Origin: AC-56 sp963702195
GTDB lineage: Bacteria; Actinomycetota; Thermoleophilia; Solirubrobacterales; 70-9
Direction: 5' to 3'
DNA length: 64,000 bases
Assembly: GCA_963702195.1 (NCBI GenBank)
Contig: OY969725.1
Span: 930,001-994,000, forward strand
Position 1 is the first letter of the stretch. Each line of letters starts with the position of its first letter. The notes beneath the pieces are model-generated. The model ran no database searches and had not been told where the DNA came from. It saw nothing but the letters and a program-made list of their open reading frames with translations. The translations under genes were made by a program, and so were the position numbers. Positions 19,263 to 28,023 of this stretch are shown here, piece after piece.

Positions 19263-21001
19263 CGAACGGACGGCCAACAACCGAGGGCGCCGGGATGCGG
19301 CTGGTGGCCGACCTGCTGCGGCCGCTCGGGGGCCGCCTGATTCTGGCTGTCACCGCGACCGTCATATCGACCGCTGCGACCCTGGTTCCGCCGTACCTGG
19401 CAGGCCGGGTCGTCAATGACGTGGTCGAGACGGGCTCGAGCACGGAGCTCGTCGGCATCTCGATCGTCCTGGTGATTGCACTCGCCATCAGCGCCCTCGC
19501 CTCCAGCCTGGAGGCCTGGCTCGTCGGCGAGGTCGGTCAGCGCGCGCTCATGGATCTGCGGACGCGGATCGTGGCCAAGCTCCACCGGCTCCCGATGAGC
19601 TACTACGACCGCGCGAGCGCAGGCCACACGATCTCGCCGATCACCAACTCGGTTGACTCGCTGAACGTCTTCGTGTCGGGAGGCCTCAACCAGCTCGTCT
19701 CGAGTGTCCTCGTGATGGTGGGAACCGTCGTGGTCATGGTGGTGCTGGACTGGCGACTGGCGCTCGTGAGTCTGTTCGTGTTCCCGTTCCTTGCCACCGT
19801 GTCGATGCAGTTCCCGCGGCGCGCCCTGCCGGCGTGGCGCGGGGCATCGAAGACGCTCGAAGTGGTCACCGCCTACGCGCAGGAGGGGATCGCGGGGCGT
19901 GAGGTCGTCCGGGGCTTCGGTCAGGAGGAGCGGCACGTCGCCGGCTTCGAGGTGGTGAACGCCGCCAACCAGAAAGCTCACTACTTGCCCGTCGTCCTGA
20001 ACCTGCTGCTCGCCCCCGGTGCCGAGTTCGTCTCGCTGCTGGGCCTTGCAGCGGTCATCGCCTATGGCGCCCACGAGGTGATCGGGGGGGCACTCGCGAT
20101 CGGCATCGTCGTCGCGTTCCTCGCCTACCTGCGCCAGGCCCTCGCACCGCTTCCCCAGCTCGCCATCCTCTACTCGCAGGCCCAGCACGGGGTGGCCTCG
20201 CTCGAGTCGATTGGCAGGCTGCTCGAGCAGGAGGAGGACCCGGGACAGCTCCCTGGAAGGTCCCCGGCCCCGCGCCTCGAGGGCCGCCTCGAATTCGAGC
20301 GGGTGTGGTTCGCATACGAGGACGAGCACTGGGTGTTGAGCGACATCGACCTCGAGATCGAGCCGGGTGAGCAGGTCGCCCTGGTGGGTAGCTCCGGCTC
20401 CGGCAAGACCACGTTCGTGAAGCTCGCCGTGGGCTTCTACGCGCCGGCTCGGGGCCGGATCGCGTTCGACGGCCGCGATCTGAGCGAGCTCGACCTGCGG
20501 TCGGTTCGCCAGCAGCTCAGCTACGTGCCGCAGGAGCCCTTCCTCTTCATGGGGACCGTCACCGCGAACATCGCGTGGGGCGACGCGTCGCCGGAGCGGG
20601 CCAGGGAGGCCGCCCGCTCGGTTGGCGTCCTCGAGACGCTCGACAGCCTCCCGGACGGGTTCGACACGCAGGTCGGCGAGCGGGGCGAGCGGCTCTCAGC
20701 CGGCCAGCGTCAGCTGGTCGCGCTCGCGCGGTCGATGGCCATCGACCCGCGCCTGCTGATCCTCGATGAGGCGACGTCCAACATCGACTCCGCCACCGAG
20801 GCCGAGGTGCAGGCCGGGATCGAGCGCCTGCTCGAGGGCCGAACGTCGATCGTCGTCGCCCACCGCCTGAGCACGGTCCGGCGAGCGGATCGTGTGGTCG
20901 TGATCGAGGGCGGCCGCGTATTGGAGACCGGATCGCCGGCGGAGCTCCGCGCCGCGGATGGCGCCTTCGCGCGGCTCGAGCGCGAGTACGACAGCGGGTG
21001 A
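19259..21001 (+). CDS. ABC exporter half-transporter (permease-ATPase), canonical site
   Basis: This 580-residue partner of the preceding gene has its membrane domain at residues 20-320 and its nucleotide-binding domain from 345. Walker A is GSSGSGKT. The signature is LSAGQRQL. The intact Walker B with catalytic Glu is LLILDEATSNID, and the H-loop is VVAHRLSTV. The GTG start overlaps the previous stop. The pair most likely forms a heterodimeric exporter of the BmrCD or TM287/288 type; the substrate is unknown. Confidence 0.9.
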   Translation: MTNGRPTTEGAGMRLVADLLRPLGGRLILAVTATVISTAATLVPPYLAGRVVNDVVETGSSTELVGISIVLVIALAISALASSLEAWLVGEVGQRALMDLRTRIVAKLHRLPMSYYDRASAGHTISPITNSVDSLNVFVSGGLNQLVSSVLVMVGTVVVMVVLDWRLALVSLFVFPFLATVSMQFPRRALPAWRGASKTLEVVTAYAQEGIAGREVVRGFGQEERHVAGFEVVNAANQKAHYLPVVLNLLLAPGAEFVSLLGLAAVIAYGAHEVIGGALAIGIVVAFLAYLRQALAPLPQLAILYSQAQHGVASLESIGRLLEQEEDPGQLPGRSPAPRLEGRLEFERVWFAYEDEHWVLSDIDLEIEPGEQVALVGSSGSGKTTFVKLAVGFYAPARGRIAFDGRDLSELDLRSVRQQLSYVPQEPFLFMGTVTANIAWGDASPERAREAARSVGVLETLDSLPDGFDTQVGERGERLSAGQRQLVALARSMAIDPRLLILDEATSNIDSATEAEVQAGIERLLEGRTSIVVAHRLSTVRRADRVVVIEGGRVLETGSPAELRAADGAFARLEREYDSG

Positions 21002-21003
21002 GG

Positions 21004-21666
21004 TCACTGGGCGGGCGCCCGCCAATGCCAGGGCTCCGGCCCGACGGCCTCGGTGGTGTCGGGTGGATAGGACTCGACGAAGCCGAAGTCCCGGCCACGC
21101 TCGCGCATCCAGGCGTATTCCGCCGTGACGGCGAAATGCCCCGGTTGATCGGGTGGCGCCCCCTCCGTCGTCAGGTCGACGGCGTGGTCGATCGGGAGGC
21201 AGTGCTCGCTGCGCGACGGCGGGTGCGCGCGCCGGAGCGCTGCGGCGAGATCGCCCCCGCGATGCGTCGCAAGCCACACGATCAGCATGGCCTGGAACAC
21301 CGGCGAGCGATACGCGGAGGAGACAAGCGCCGAGCGCCCGAGGTCTGCGCGCATCGCGTCGGCGCATCCGCCCCAGCTGGCCATGGTCGCCGGCGAGAGC
21401 CACGCGGAGGCTTCGAGGCCGGCGACCGGCAGTTCGGCCCGATCGTCCGCGGCCTCCGCGGGCGGATCACCGTCGATGTGCATCACGCGCTCGAGCAGCC
21501 CGAGCGTCGTGCCTTCGAACCGCCCCCCGAGCTCCTCGAGCCGGAGCAGAGGAAGCGGTCTGCCGGGCGGCGCTGGGACGCGATCGAGGAGCTCGACGAC
21601 CGGCGCCGCGACCGCGGGGTCGATGGCCGGCAGCTCCTCAGGAGGCTCGGTCTGGGCGCCTCGCAT
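21004..21666 (-). CDS. VanY/M15-type D-alanyl-D-alanine carboxypeptidase-like protein
   Basis: This 220-residue protein carries the M15B pattern. It has a SSAYRSPVFQ segment, the zinc-binding SEHCLPIDHAVDL (His and Asp in place), and the C-terminal ESYPP...EPWHWR signature. Such enzymes cleave the terminal D-Ala from peptidoglycan stems. No clear signal peptide is visible; the N-terminus is proline-rich and polar, so either export uses another route or the true start differs. It converges with the ABC exporter gene with two bases between stops. Confidence 0.7.
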   Translation of the reverse strand: MRGAQTEPPEELPAIDPAVAAPVVELLDRVPAPPGRPLPLLRLEELGGRFEGTTLGLLERVMHIDGDPPAEAADDRAELPVAGLEASAWLSPATMASWGGCADAMRADLGRSALVSSAYRSPVFQAMLIVWLATHRGGDLAAALRRAHPPSRSEHCLPIDHAVDLTTEGAPPDQPGHFAVTAEYAWMRERGRDFGFVESYPPDTTEAVGPEPWHWRAPAQ

Positions 21667-21749
21667 CGTGGTTATGATCGTGATCGGGCGTCAGGAGCGA
21701 CGCCTGCATCGAGTACGTCATGGACGCAAGGCTTGGGTTCTAGGTTGCA

Positions 21750-22406
21750 ATGTTGATCGCGGGGGGGATCGTGCTCGGCGTCGTCGCGGTGGTTGTCGCG
21801 GCGCTCGCATGGACCTGGATTCGCGTCGTCACGTCCGGCCGCCCGGGGAAGCCGGAGTGGGCGGCCGCAATCGTGGTGCTGGGCGCCAGGGCCCTTCCGG
21901 ATCGCCCGAGCCGTGAGCTTCAGGCGCGCTTGGATCATGCGGCCGCGCTGTGGCGCTCGGGTGTCGCGCCCCGCATCGTCTGCTCGGGCGGGTGGGCCGG
22001 TGAGATCTGCGAGCCCCTGGTCATGGCGCGAGCGCTCGTGGACGCGGGCATCCCCGGAGCCTCGGTGGAGGTCGACGACCGTGGGACATGCACGCGGGAG
22101 ACCGTTCAGGTCGCTGCAGACTACGCGCGAGCCGGGACCGATCCCGTGCTCCTCGTCTCTTCGCCCTACCACCTCTACCGCCTGTCGCGGGAGGCTCGCA
22201 GGATCGGTCTACCGGCATCGGTGAGCGCGCCTCCGAGCACGCCGATCATGCGCAACCGCCGCCGCCGAGCGCGTCAGCGCGCGCGCGAGGTCTTCGCCGT
22301 CTGGCGGGTGGTCGCGCGGCCCCTCCGCGGGCCGCGGCGGGCTCGCGCTTCCCGAGCCCCGCTGGGCGACCCGGCGCTCGCCGGAGTGCAGGCCTGGAGA
22401 AGCTGA
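21750..22406 (+). CDS. YdcF/DUF218-family membrane-anchored protein
   Basis: This 218-residue protein has one N-terminal transmembrane helix (residues 2-24) and a DUF218 Rossmann-like domain. The domain contains IVVLGARAL, the GVAPRIVCSGG segment, ETVQVAADYAR and VLLVSSPYHLYR. Characterised relatives (SanA, ElyC, YdcF) act in envelope homeostasis or bind S-adenosylmethionine. The C-terminal 50 residues are strongly basic. It is divergent from the VanY-like gene, so a shared 80-base promoter region lies between them. Confidence 0.78.
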   Translation: MLIAGGIVLGVVAVVVAALAWTWIRVVTSGRPGKPEWAAAIVVLGARALPDRPSRELQARLDHAAALWRSGVAPRIVCSGGWAGEICEPLVMARALVDAGIPGASVEVDDRGTCTRETVQVAADYARAGTDPVLLVSSPYHLYRLSREARRIGLPASVSAPPSTPIMRNRRRRARQRAREVFAVWRVVARPLRGPRRARASRAPLGDPALAGVQAWRS

Positions 22407-22415
22407 GCCGGAGCG

Positions 22416-23141
22416 ATGACGGAAGCGCGTCACTGGCTCACCGTTCCGCACTGGTCGAGCGACATTCCGCTCGACACGCCGCATCCGCGGCTCGCCACTC
22501 TCGCCCGTCGCGGCTGGGTCCGCCTCCGCGATGCCGGTCCGGTCTCGACGGAGGAATGGTCGTCGCTCGAATACACCTACACGGGCGGCGGGGATACCGG
22601 AACAGCTCGCCTGACGAGCCCGAACGGCGAGCCTGACAGCCGGCTGTGGAGGGACGGACACGCTGGGCCAGACAAGGGCGCTCTATTTACGTCGAACGCC
22701 CAACGCTGCCCCACACTCGTGGCGCACGTCAAATCGGCGGGCGCAGCCTTCGGTCGAGTCCAGGTGATCAGGATCGAACCTCAGTCACGCGATGAGGCCC
22801 TGATCGGCATCCACCGCGACGACAACAACCGCTTCAATCCTGCGGGGGAGGGCTGGATCGTGCGCAGCTGGTTGGAGCTGACTGAGGTCGAGGGCTCCTA
22901 CATGATCCTCATGGAGCAGGGCGATGGAGGTCTGCCGGATCCGGCCACGGAGCAGCGGATCCCGCTCCAGCGCGGTGCGCGCTACGTGGTGGACTCCCAA
23001 CGCCTCTGGCACGTCGTGTGCCACCCAGCGACCGAACCGCGATATGCCCTGATCACCTGCTACGAGAGCGGGCCCGCGCTGGACCGTTGGATCCAAGCCG
23101 AGCGCTTGCGACCGCGGCCCGGCGAGTACCCGTGGCGATAG
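22416..23141 (+). CDS. putative 2-oxoglutarate/Fe(II) or cupin-like oxygenase
   Basis: This 241-residue protein has an HxD pair in IGIHRDD near residue 127 and a second His with an Arg about 11 residues later (RLWHVVCHP...EPRYALI) near residue 195. This is the spacing of the aspartyl/asparaginyl hydroxylase-like dioxygenase fold. No family signature beyond the metal triad is certain. It is nine bases downstream of the YdcF-like gene and nine before a lipoprotein gene, suggesting an operon that leads into folP. Confidence 0.5.
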   Translation: MTEARHWLTVPHWSSDIPLDTPHPRLATLARRGWVRLRDAGPVSTEEWSSLEYTYTGGGDTGTARLTSPNGEPDSRLWRDGHAGPDKGALFTSNAQRCPTLVAHVKSAGAAFGRVQVIRIEPQSRDEALIGIHRDDNNRFNPAGEGWIVRSWLELTEVEGSYMILMEQGDGGLPDPATEQRIPLQRGARYVVDSQRLWHVVCHPATEPRYALITCYESGPALDRWIQAERLRPRPGEYPWR

Positions 23142-23150
23142 CGTTTTCGC

Positions 23151-23480
23151 ATGCGCCGGGCCCTCCTACTTGCCCTGTTTTTCCTGTTGGTTGTTCCCGG
23201 CTGTGGGGGAGGCTCGCCCAGCCAGGACACTCGCGATCGGGCGGTGAACGAGGCGATGGCCGCGTACCGGCAGGCCAAGGACGACGGCACGGATCTCAGC
23301 CGCGGCCCGTGCATCGCCGAGCAGCTCCCGGGCCTGCCGGACTGGGTCGCAGACGTGGCGCACGACCCGCGGCAGGCGGTCGACGACGTTCCCGCCAACC
23401 AGTGCCAGCGCTTCAGGAACGGGCAGGCGCATCACTTCGTTGAGCTTGACCCGTCTGGCAACCTGATTCGCGCGCAATGA
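23151..23480 (+). CDS. small lipoprotein
   Basis: This 109-residue protein has a hydrophobic signal peptide ending in a lipobox (VVPGC at residues 15-19), which predicts lipid attachment at Cys19. The mature part is polar with two further cysteines, possibly a disulphide. No family is recognised. Its stop overlaps the folP start by four bases. Confidence 0.7.
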   Translation: MRRALLLALFFLLVVPGCGGGSPSQDTRDRAVNEAMAAYRQAKDDGTDLSRGPCIAEQLPGLPDWVADVAHDPRQAVDDVPANQCQRFRNGQAHHFVELDPSGNLIRAQ

Positions 23481-24280
23481 CCATGCCCCGCCTTATGGGC
23501 ATCGTGAACGTGACCCCCGATTCCTTCTCGGACGGGGGGCGGTTCCTCGCCCCGGAGCGGGCGATCGAGCACGCGCGCGGTCTCGTCGCGGATGGGGCCG
23601 ACCTGCTCGACGTCGGCGGTGAGTCGACGCGCCCCGGCGCACGGGCAGTCACCGCCGAGGAGGAGCTCTCGCGCGTCGCGCCGGTGCTCGCCGGGCTCCA
23701 GGACGTGGACGCGACGATCTCGATCGACACCTCGAAGGTGGCGGTGGCCGAGGCCGCCCTCGGCGCCGGGGCCGAGGTCGTGAACGACGTCACGGCTCTG
23801 AGGCAGGAGCCGGCGCTGGCCGGGCTATGCGCTTCTCGGCAGTGCGTCGTGGTCCTGATGCACATGCAGGGCACGCCGCGCACCATGCAGGAGAGCCCGA
23901 CCTACGGCGACGTCGTCGACGATGTGAAGGCATTTCTCGCCGAGCGGATCGAGTTCGCGACGGGGGAGGGAATCGCGAACGAGCACATCTGGGTCGATCC
24001 CGGGATCGGATTCGGCAAGGCGGTCGAGCACAACCTCGAGCTGCTGCGGCGCCTCGGAGAGCTGCGCGAGCTGGGAAGTCCTTTGGTCGTGGGAACCTCA
24101 CGCAAGCGGTTCATCGGCGCCCTGACCGGGCGCGAGGCGGATGACCGGCTTGGTGGGACCATCGCCAGCAACGTCCTCGCGCTGAAGGCCGGTGCCGACG
24201 TCCTGCGGGTCCACGACGTCGCCGCGATGCGGCAGGCGGCGCTGGTGGCCGAGTCGATCGCCGCGGCGGCACCGGCTTAG
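23477..24280 (+). CDS. folP: dihydropteroate synthase
   Basis: This 267-residue enzyme condenses dihydropterin pyrophosphate with p-aminobenzoate in folate synthesis and is the sulfonamide target. It shows MGIVNVTPDSFSDGG at the N-terminus, DVGGESTRPGA near 45, VNDVTAL near 100, DPGIGFGK near 175 and GTSRKRFIG near 207. Length is standard. It starts the folP-folB-folK cluster. The GTP cyclohydrolase gene folE, often adjacent in actinobacteria, is not in the window. Confidence 0.95.
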   Translation: MTMPRLMGIVNVTPDSFSDGGRFLAPERAIEHARGLVADGADLLDVGGESTRPGARAVTAEEELSRVAPVLAGLQDVDATISIDTSKVAVAEAALGAGAEVVNDVTALRQEPALAGLCASRQCVVVLMHMQGTPRTMQESPTYGDVVDDVKAFLAERIEFATGEGIANEHIWVDPGIGFGKAVEHNLELLRRLGELRELGSPLVVGTSRKRFIGALTGREADDRLGGTIASNVLALKAGADVLRVHDVAAMRQAALVAESIAAAAPA

Positions 24281-24323
24281 ACGCGCGCCGGCGGCTCGGC
24301 AGGCCGCTGGTACCTTCCGGCCC

Positions 24324-24746
24324 ATGGAAGCCGACCGGAGCACGACTGCGTCCGTGGACGTCGAGGTCCGGGGTCTGTCGATCTTCACCCACCACGGGGT
24401 GACGGAGGCCGAGCAGGAGACGGGGCAGAGGCTCGAGATCGACGTCAGCTTCGACGTCCCCGATTGCGACGCCGTGCTCACCGACCGACTCGAGGACACG
24501 GTCGACTATGCGGAGGTCTGCGACATCGTCGCGCTCGGGGCGACCGAGCGCAGCTACAAGACGCTCGAGCGTCTCTGCCAGGTGATCGCGGAGCGGCTGA
24601 TGGAGCGATTCGCGTGCGAGTCGGTTCGCGTGCGCGCCGCGAAGCCGGAGCCGCCGCTGCCGATCGCCGTGGAGCAGGTCGGGGTGGAGGTCGTCCACGT
24701 GCGCGAGGACTCCGTGCTCGGCGGCCAGGACGACGACGGAGAGTGA
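24324..24746 (+). CDS. folB: dihydroneopterin aldolase
   Basis: This 140-residue enzyme converts dihydroneopterin to 6-hydroxymethyl-dihydropterin. Family features are VEVRGLSIFTHHGV at residues 12-25, DTVDYAEVCDIV with the conserved Tyr, and the C-terminal VRVRAAKPEPPLP with catalytic Lys. The ATG at 24324 is chosen because it gives the usual N-terminal length. The frame stays open upstream into the end of folP without a plausible domain. FolK starts directly after the stop. Confidence 0.92.
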   Translation: MEADRSTTASVDVEVRGLSIFTHHGVTEAEQETGQRLEIDVSFDVPDCDAVLTDRLEDTVDYAEVCDIVALGATERSYKTLERLCQVIAERLMERFACESVRVRAAKPEPPLPIAVEQVGVEVVHVREDSVLGGQDDDGE

Positions 24747-25244
24747 GTGAGTGTGAGGGGGTACCTGGGTCTGGGCTCGAACGTCGGCGACCGCGAGTCC
24801 CACCTGCGGGAAGCGGTCGCGGCGCTGCGCGAACACGGCGTGGAGGTCGATGCCGTCTCGTCGCTCTATGAGACCGAGCCGGTCGGCGAGGTTCTCGAGC
24901 AGCCGGACTTCCTGAACGCCGCCATTCGCATCCGCACCGAGCTCGATCCCGAGGAGCTCCTCGACGTGTGCAAGGCGATCGAGGTCGAGCAGGGGCGGAT
25001 GCTCGGGGGCCAGCGCCACGGTCCGCGCCCGCTCGACGTGGACCTTCTCCTGCTGGGCGAGGTCGAGCTCCAGAGCGAGCGACTGACCCTGCCGCATCCC
25101 GAGGTGACGAGCCGGCGGTTCGTGCTCGCGCCGCTGCTCGAGCTCGACCCCGAGCTCCGGCTGCCCGACGGCACACGGCTCGACGGCGCCCTCGAGGGAC
25201 TCGGACCGGGCCAGAGGGTCAACCGGGTGGGCGCTCTGGGCTGA
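24747..25244 (+). CDS. folK: 2-amino-4-hydroxy-6-hydroxymethyldihydropteridine diphosphokinase
   Basis: This 165-residue HPPK transfers pyrophosphate from ATP to hydroxymethyl-dihydropterin. It has GLGSNVGDRESHL at residues 7-19, ETEPVG near 45, FLNAAI near 58, and the RPLDVDLLL signature followed by PHPEVTSRRFVLAPL. The GTG start immediately follows the folB stop, so translation is coupled. A second in-frame GTG six bases on is an alternative. Confidence 0.94.
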   Translation: MSVRGYLGLGSNVGDRESHLREAVAALREHGVEVDAVSSLYETEPVGEVLEQPDFLNAAIRIRTELDPEELLDVCKAIEVEQGRMLGGQRHGPRPLDVDLLLLGEVELQSERLTLPHPEVTSRRFVLAPLLELDPELRLPDGTRLDGALEGLGPGQRVNRVGALG

Positions 25245-25256
25245 GCGCCCGTGCCG

Positions 25257-26039
25257 TCAGGCGCCGGTCGGCGCCTGCTGCGCTTCGCGAATCGGCGCCA
25301 GCCAGGCCGGTGGCAGCACCGGCGGCGCCTGGCCGGGGAAGTCTGGAATCGCCCGCATGGCCAGCTCGCCGGCCGGCCGGGAGGCGATCGCGGGGCGAAG
25401 ATCGTCGAGGGTCATCGCCAGGTGCAGGCTGGCGCCGATCTGCAGGTCGGCGGAGCTCGGCGGATCCGACCCGAGCACGCCCTCTGCGATCCAGTCGTCG
25501 ATCCGCTTGAGCCAGCCGGGCAGCGAGGCGAGGTCGTGGCGAACCGCCTGGTCGCCGGCACGGTTCATGCGGCTCGCGGCCGCCACGATCGGCGCGGCCG
25601 TCTTGACGGCGAGGCCGACCGGGACACCGAGCCGTGCGCCCTCGGCGTAGCTCGCGAGTGGAGCCCGGTTTCGCTTCAGGGCGTTCCAGAGGATCCGGCG
25701 GACGGCGGGCTGGAGGATCTCCTCGCCCCACCGCTCGGCGTCCTCGACCGCGACACGGCGCTCCGGCTCGGCCGGATACAGGGGAGGGTCGGGCTCGATC
25801 GCGTCCAGCTCGCGGGCGATCTCCCTCGACCCGGTCAGCTTGCGACCGTTGATCGCAAGCGACGGGACGGTGTTCGAGGGGAAGCGAAGCACGCTCAGCG
25901 CGCCGCGCGAGATGACCGGCATCAGGTCGATCCGCTTGTACGGGATCCCCTTCAGCTCCAGCATGCGCCGGGCGGCCATCGCCGGGTGCGAACCCGGGAT
26001 GACGTAGAGCTTCGCCTCGGGCTGGGCGCCGGCCATCAC
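25257..26039 (-). CDS. glutathione S-transferase-like protein
   Basis: This 260-residue protein has an N-terminal thioredoxin-fold domain (KLYVIPGSHPAMAARRMLELKGIPY) with the NTVPSLAINGRKLTGS segment that in GSTs binds the glutathione gamma-glutamyl group. A helical C-terminal domain follows. Most actinobacteria lack glutathione, so the thiol partner is unknown. It lies between folK and coaX on the opposite strand, so it interrupts an otherwise plus-strand run. Its start is 33 bases from the coaX start, giving divergent promoters in a very small space. Confidence 0.72.
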   Translation of the reverse strand: MMAGAQPEAKLYVIPGSHPAMAARRMLELKGIPYKRIDLMPVISRGALSVLRFPSNTVPSLAINGRKLTGSREIARELDAIEPDPPLYPAEPERRVAVEDAERWGEEILQPAVRRILWNALKRNRAPLASYAEGARLGVPVGLAVKTAAPIVAAASRMNRAGDQAVRHDLASLPGWLKRIDDWIAEGVLGSDPPSSADLQIGASLHLAMTLDDLRPAIASRPAGELAMRAIPDFPGQAPPVLPPAWLAPIREAQQAPTGA

Positions 26040-26072
26040 GCGCGCATCCTATGTCCCTGGATAATCCCCGAC

Positions 26073-26849
26073 GTGCTGCTCGCGGCTGACGTGGGAAATA
26101 CGCAGAGTCACATGGGCCTGTTCGAGGGCGACGAGCTCGTCCAGCACTGGCGGTTCGCGACCCAGGTGGAGGCGACCGCGGACGAGCTGGCCGTCGGCGT
26201 GTCCACGCTGCTTGCGCTCCGGGGCCTGGAGGCGGGGACGGTGGACGGGACCATCGTGTCGTCCGTCGTCCCGCAGCTCACCCCGGAGTACCAGGGGATG
26301 AGTGAGCGCTACCTGCACGGCGATTGCCTGGTCCTGGGGCCAGGGGTCAAGACCGGCATGCCGATTCAGCTCGACAACCCGCGCGAGCTCGGCGCCGACC
26401 GGCTCGCCAACGCAGTCGCCGCCTACGATCTGCTCGGCGGTCCGTGCGCCGTCGCGGACTTCGGGACCGCGATCACCTTCGACGTCGTCTCGGAGGCGGG
26501 GGAGTACCTCGGCGGGGTGATCGGCCCCGGGGTCGAGATATCAATGGAGGCGCTGGCGCAGCGCACCGCCAAGCTTCCGCCCATCGAGCTCGGGGAGCCC
26601 CCGAGCCCGGCCGGCGGCGTCATCGGCCGGAGCACGCATCAGAGCCTGCTGTCGGGCATCACGTACGGGTTTGCGGGCGCGGTCGATGCGATCGCGCAGC
26701 GCATCCAGCGCGAGGTCGGCACCGACGTGCGGTTCGTGGCCACCGGGGGCCACGCCGCCGCCATCGTCCCGTTCTGCGAGCTGATCGACGACGTCGACGA
26801 CCTGCTGACGCTCACGGGCCTACGCTTGATCTGGGAGCGCAACCGGTGA
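26073..26849 (+). CDS. coaX: type III pantothenate kinase
   Basis: This 258-residue enzyme phosphorylates pantothenate, the first step of CoA synthesis. The acetate-kinase fold shows the phosphate-binding DVGNTQ at residues 6-11, NPRELGADRLAN near 109, the ADFGTAITFDVV loop near 130 and GVIGPGV near 148. The GTG at 26073 is chosen because the conserved domain begins there. The frame stays open upstream without coding character. The stop overlaps the dihydrouridine synthase start (GTGA). Confidence 0.93.
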   Translation: MLLAADVGNTQSHMGLFEGDELVQHWRFATQVEATADELAVGVSTLLALRGLEAGTVDGTIVSSVVPQLTPEYQGMSERYLHGDCLVLGPGVKTGMPIQLDNPRELGADRLANAVAAYDLLGGPCAVADFGTAITFDVVSEAGEYLGGVIGPGVEISMEALAQRTAKLPPIELGEPPSPAGGVIGRSTHQSLLSGITYGFAGAVDAIAQRIQREVGTDVRFVATGGHAAAIVPFCELIDDVDDLLTLTGLRLIWERNR

Positions 26850-27901
26850 CGCAGCCGCTCACGACGCCGTTTCGGATCGGCGACGTCGAAGTCGCGAACC
26901 GGGTGCTGCTCGCGCCGCTCGCCGGCATCGGCAACTGGTTCGTGCGCCTCCAGGCCCGGCGCCACGGCGCGGGGCTCGCGGTCTCGGAGATGGTCTCGAG
27001 CTTCGGGCTCCATTACCGGAACGAGCGCACGATGAGCGAGCTCCTCCGCATCCATCCGTCGGAGCACCCCGTCTCGATCCAGCTCTTCGGGCACGATCCC
27101 GAGGTGATGGCGTCGGGGGCGGCGATCGCTGCCGAGGCGGGCGCCGACCTGATCGACATCAACATGGGATGCCCCGTGAGGAAGGTCCGCAAGGTGGGCG
27201 CGGGCGCCGAGCTTCTGCGGCGGCCCCAGCTCGCTCTCGATCTCGCCCGGGCGGCGGCGGAGGGATCCGGGCGGCCCGTCACGGTGAAGCTCCGCTCCGG
27301 CCTCGACCCGGGGGACCGGTCGGGCGTGGACCTCGCGGTCCGGCTGGTCTCCGACGCCGGTGTCGCCGCGATCGCGCTCCACCCGCGCAGCGCCGCCGTC
27401 CAGCACAAGGGCGATCCCGACTACGGCCTGGTCCGCGAGCTCGTCGAGCGTCTCGATGGCTCCGGGGCCAAGGTCATCGTCTCCGGCGGCCTCGCCACCG
27501 CGCCCGACGCCCGCCGCGCCTATCGCGAGTCCGGCTCGGACGCGGTGATGATCGCCCGGGGCGCGCTCGGCAACCCGTGGATCTTCCAGGAGCTCACCGG
27601 CCGCCGGGTCGGCGAACCGAGCGACGACGAGATCGTGCGGGAGCTGCTCTGGACCATGGAGCGCGCCGAGCGGCATCTGGGAGAGCAACGCGCCGCGCGC
27701 TACGCGCGGAAGTTCTACCCCTGGTATCTCGAGCGCCTGGGGATCAGGGGCGCCGAGGCGGATGTCCTGCAAAGGACCGAGACCCTGGACGAGGCCCGCA
27801 CGCTTGTGACGGGGCTCGCACAGACCGTTCCCATGCCTTCCCCACGGGTCGTATCCGCTGTCTCGATAGGCCCTCAGGCCGCCGAAACCGCCCCGCTATA
27901 A
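26846..27901 (+). CDS. tRNA-dihydrouridine synthase
   Basis: This 351-residue FMN enzyme reduces uridine to dihydrouridine in tRNA. The TIM-barrel start APLAGIGNWFVR, the catalytic-cysteine segment DINMGCPVRKV near residue 102, VTVKLRSGLD, IALHPRSAAVQHKGDPDY and MIARGALGNPWIF are all present. This matches the DusB-like bacterial group. It is translationally coupled to coaX. A perfect TATAAT overlaps its stop codon and probably serves greA. Confidence 0.92.
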   Translation: MTQPLTTPFRIGDVEVANRVLLAPLAGIGNWFVRLQARRHGAGLAVSEMVSSFGLHYRNERTMSELLRIHPSEHPVSIQLFGHDPEVMASGAAIAAEAGADLIDINMGCPVRKVRKVGAGAELLRRPQLALDLARAAAEGSGRPVTVKLRSGLDPGDRSGVDLAVRLVSDAGVAAIALHPRSAAVQHKGDPDYGLVRELVERLDGSGAKVIVSGGLATAPDARRAYRESGSDAVMIARGALGNPWIFQELTGRRVGEPSDDEIVRELLWTMERAERHLGEQRAARYARKFYPWYLERLGIRGAEADVLQRTETLDEARTLVTGLAQTVPMPSPRVVSAVSIGPQAAETAPL

Positions 27902-27902
27902 T
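27897..27902 (+). promoter_or_regulatory. consensus -10 hexamer upstream of greA
   Basis: TATAAT overlaps the dus stop codon, about 90-125 bases before the greA start candidates. No clear -35 lies at the right distance, so the promoter call rests on the -10 alone. Confidence 0.4.
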
Positions 27903-28023
27903 CGCCCGCCTGCCCGACCCGCGAGCGCACTGATTGCGCCGCGTTCGGGCCTTTGTTTCGTCAGAACCGGGGGGCCGCAGCGATGTGTCCCTCATGAACA
28001 ATCAGGGGATGAGGTTCAGCACC

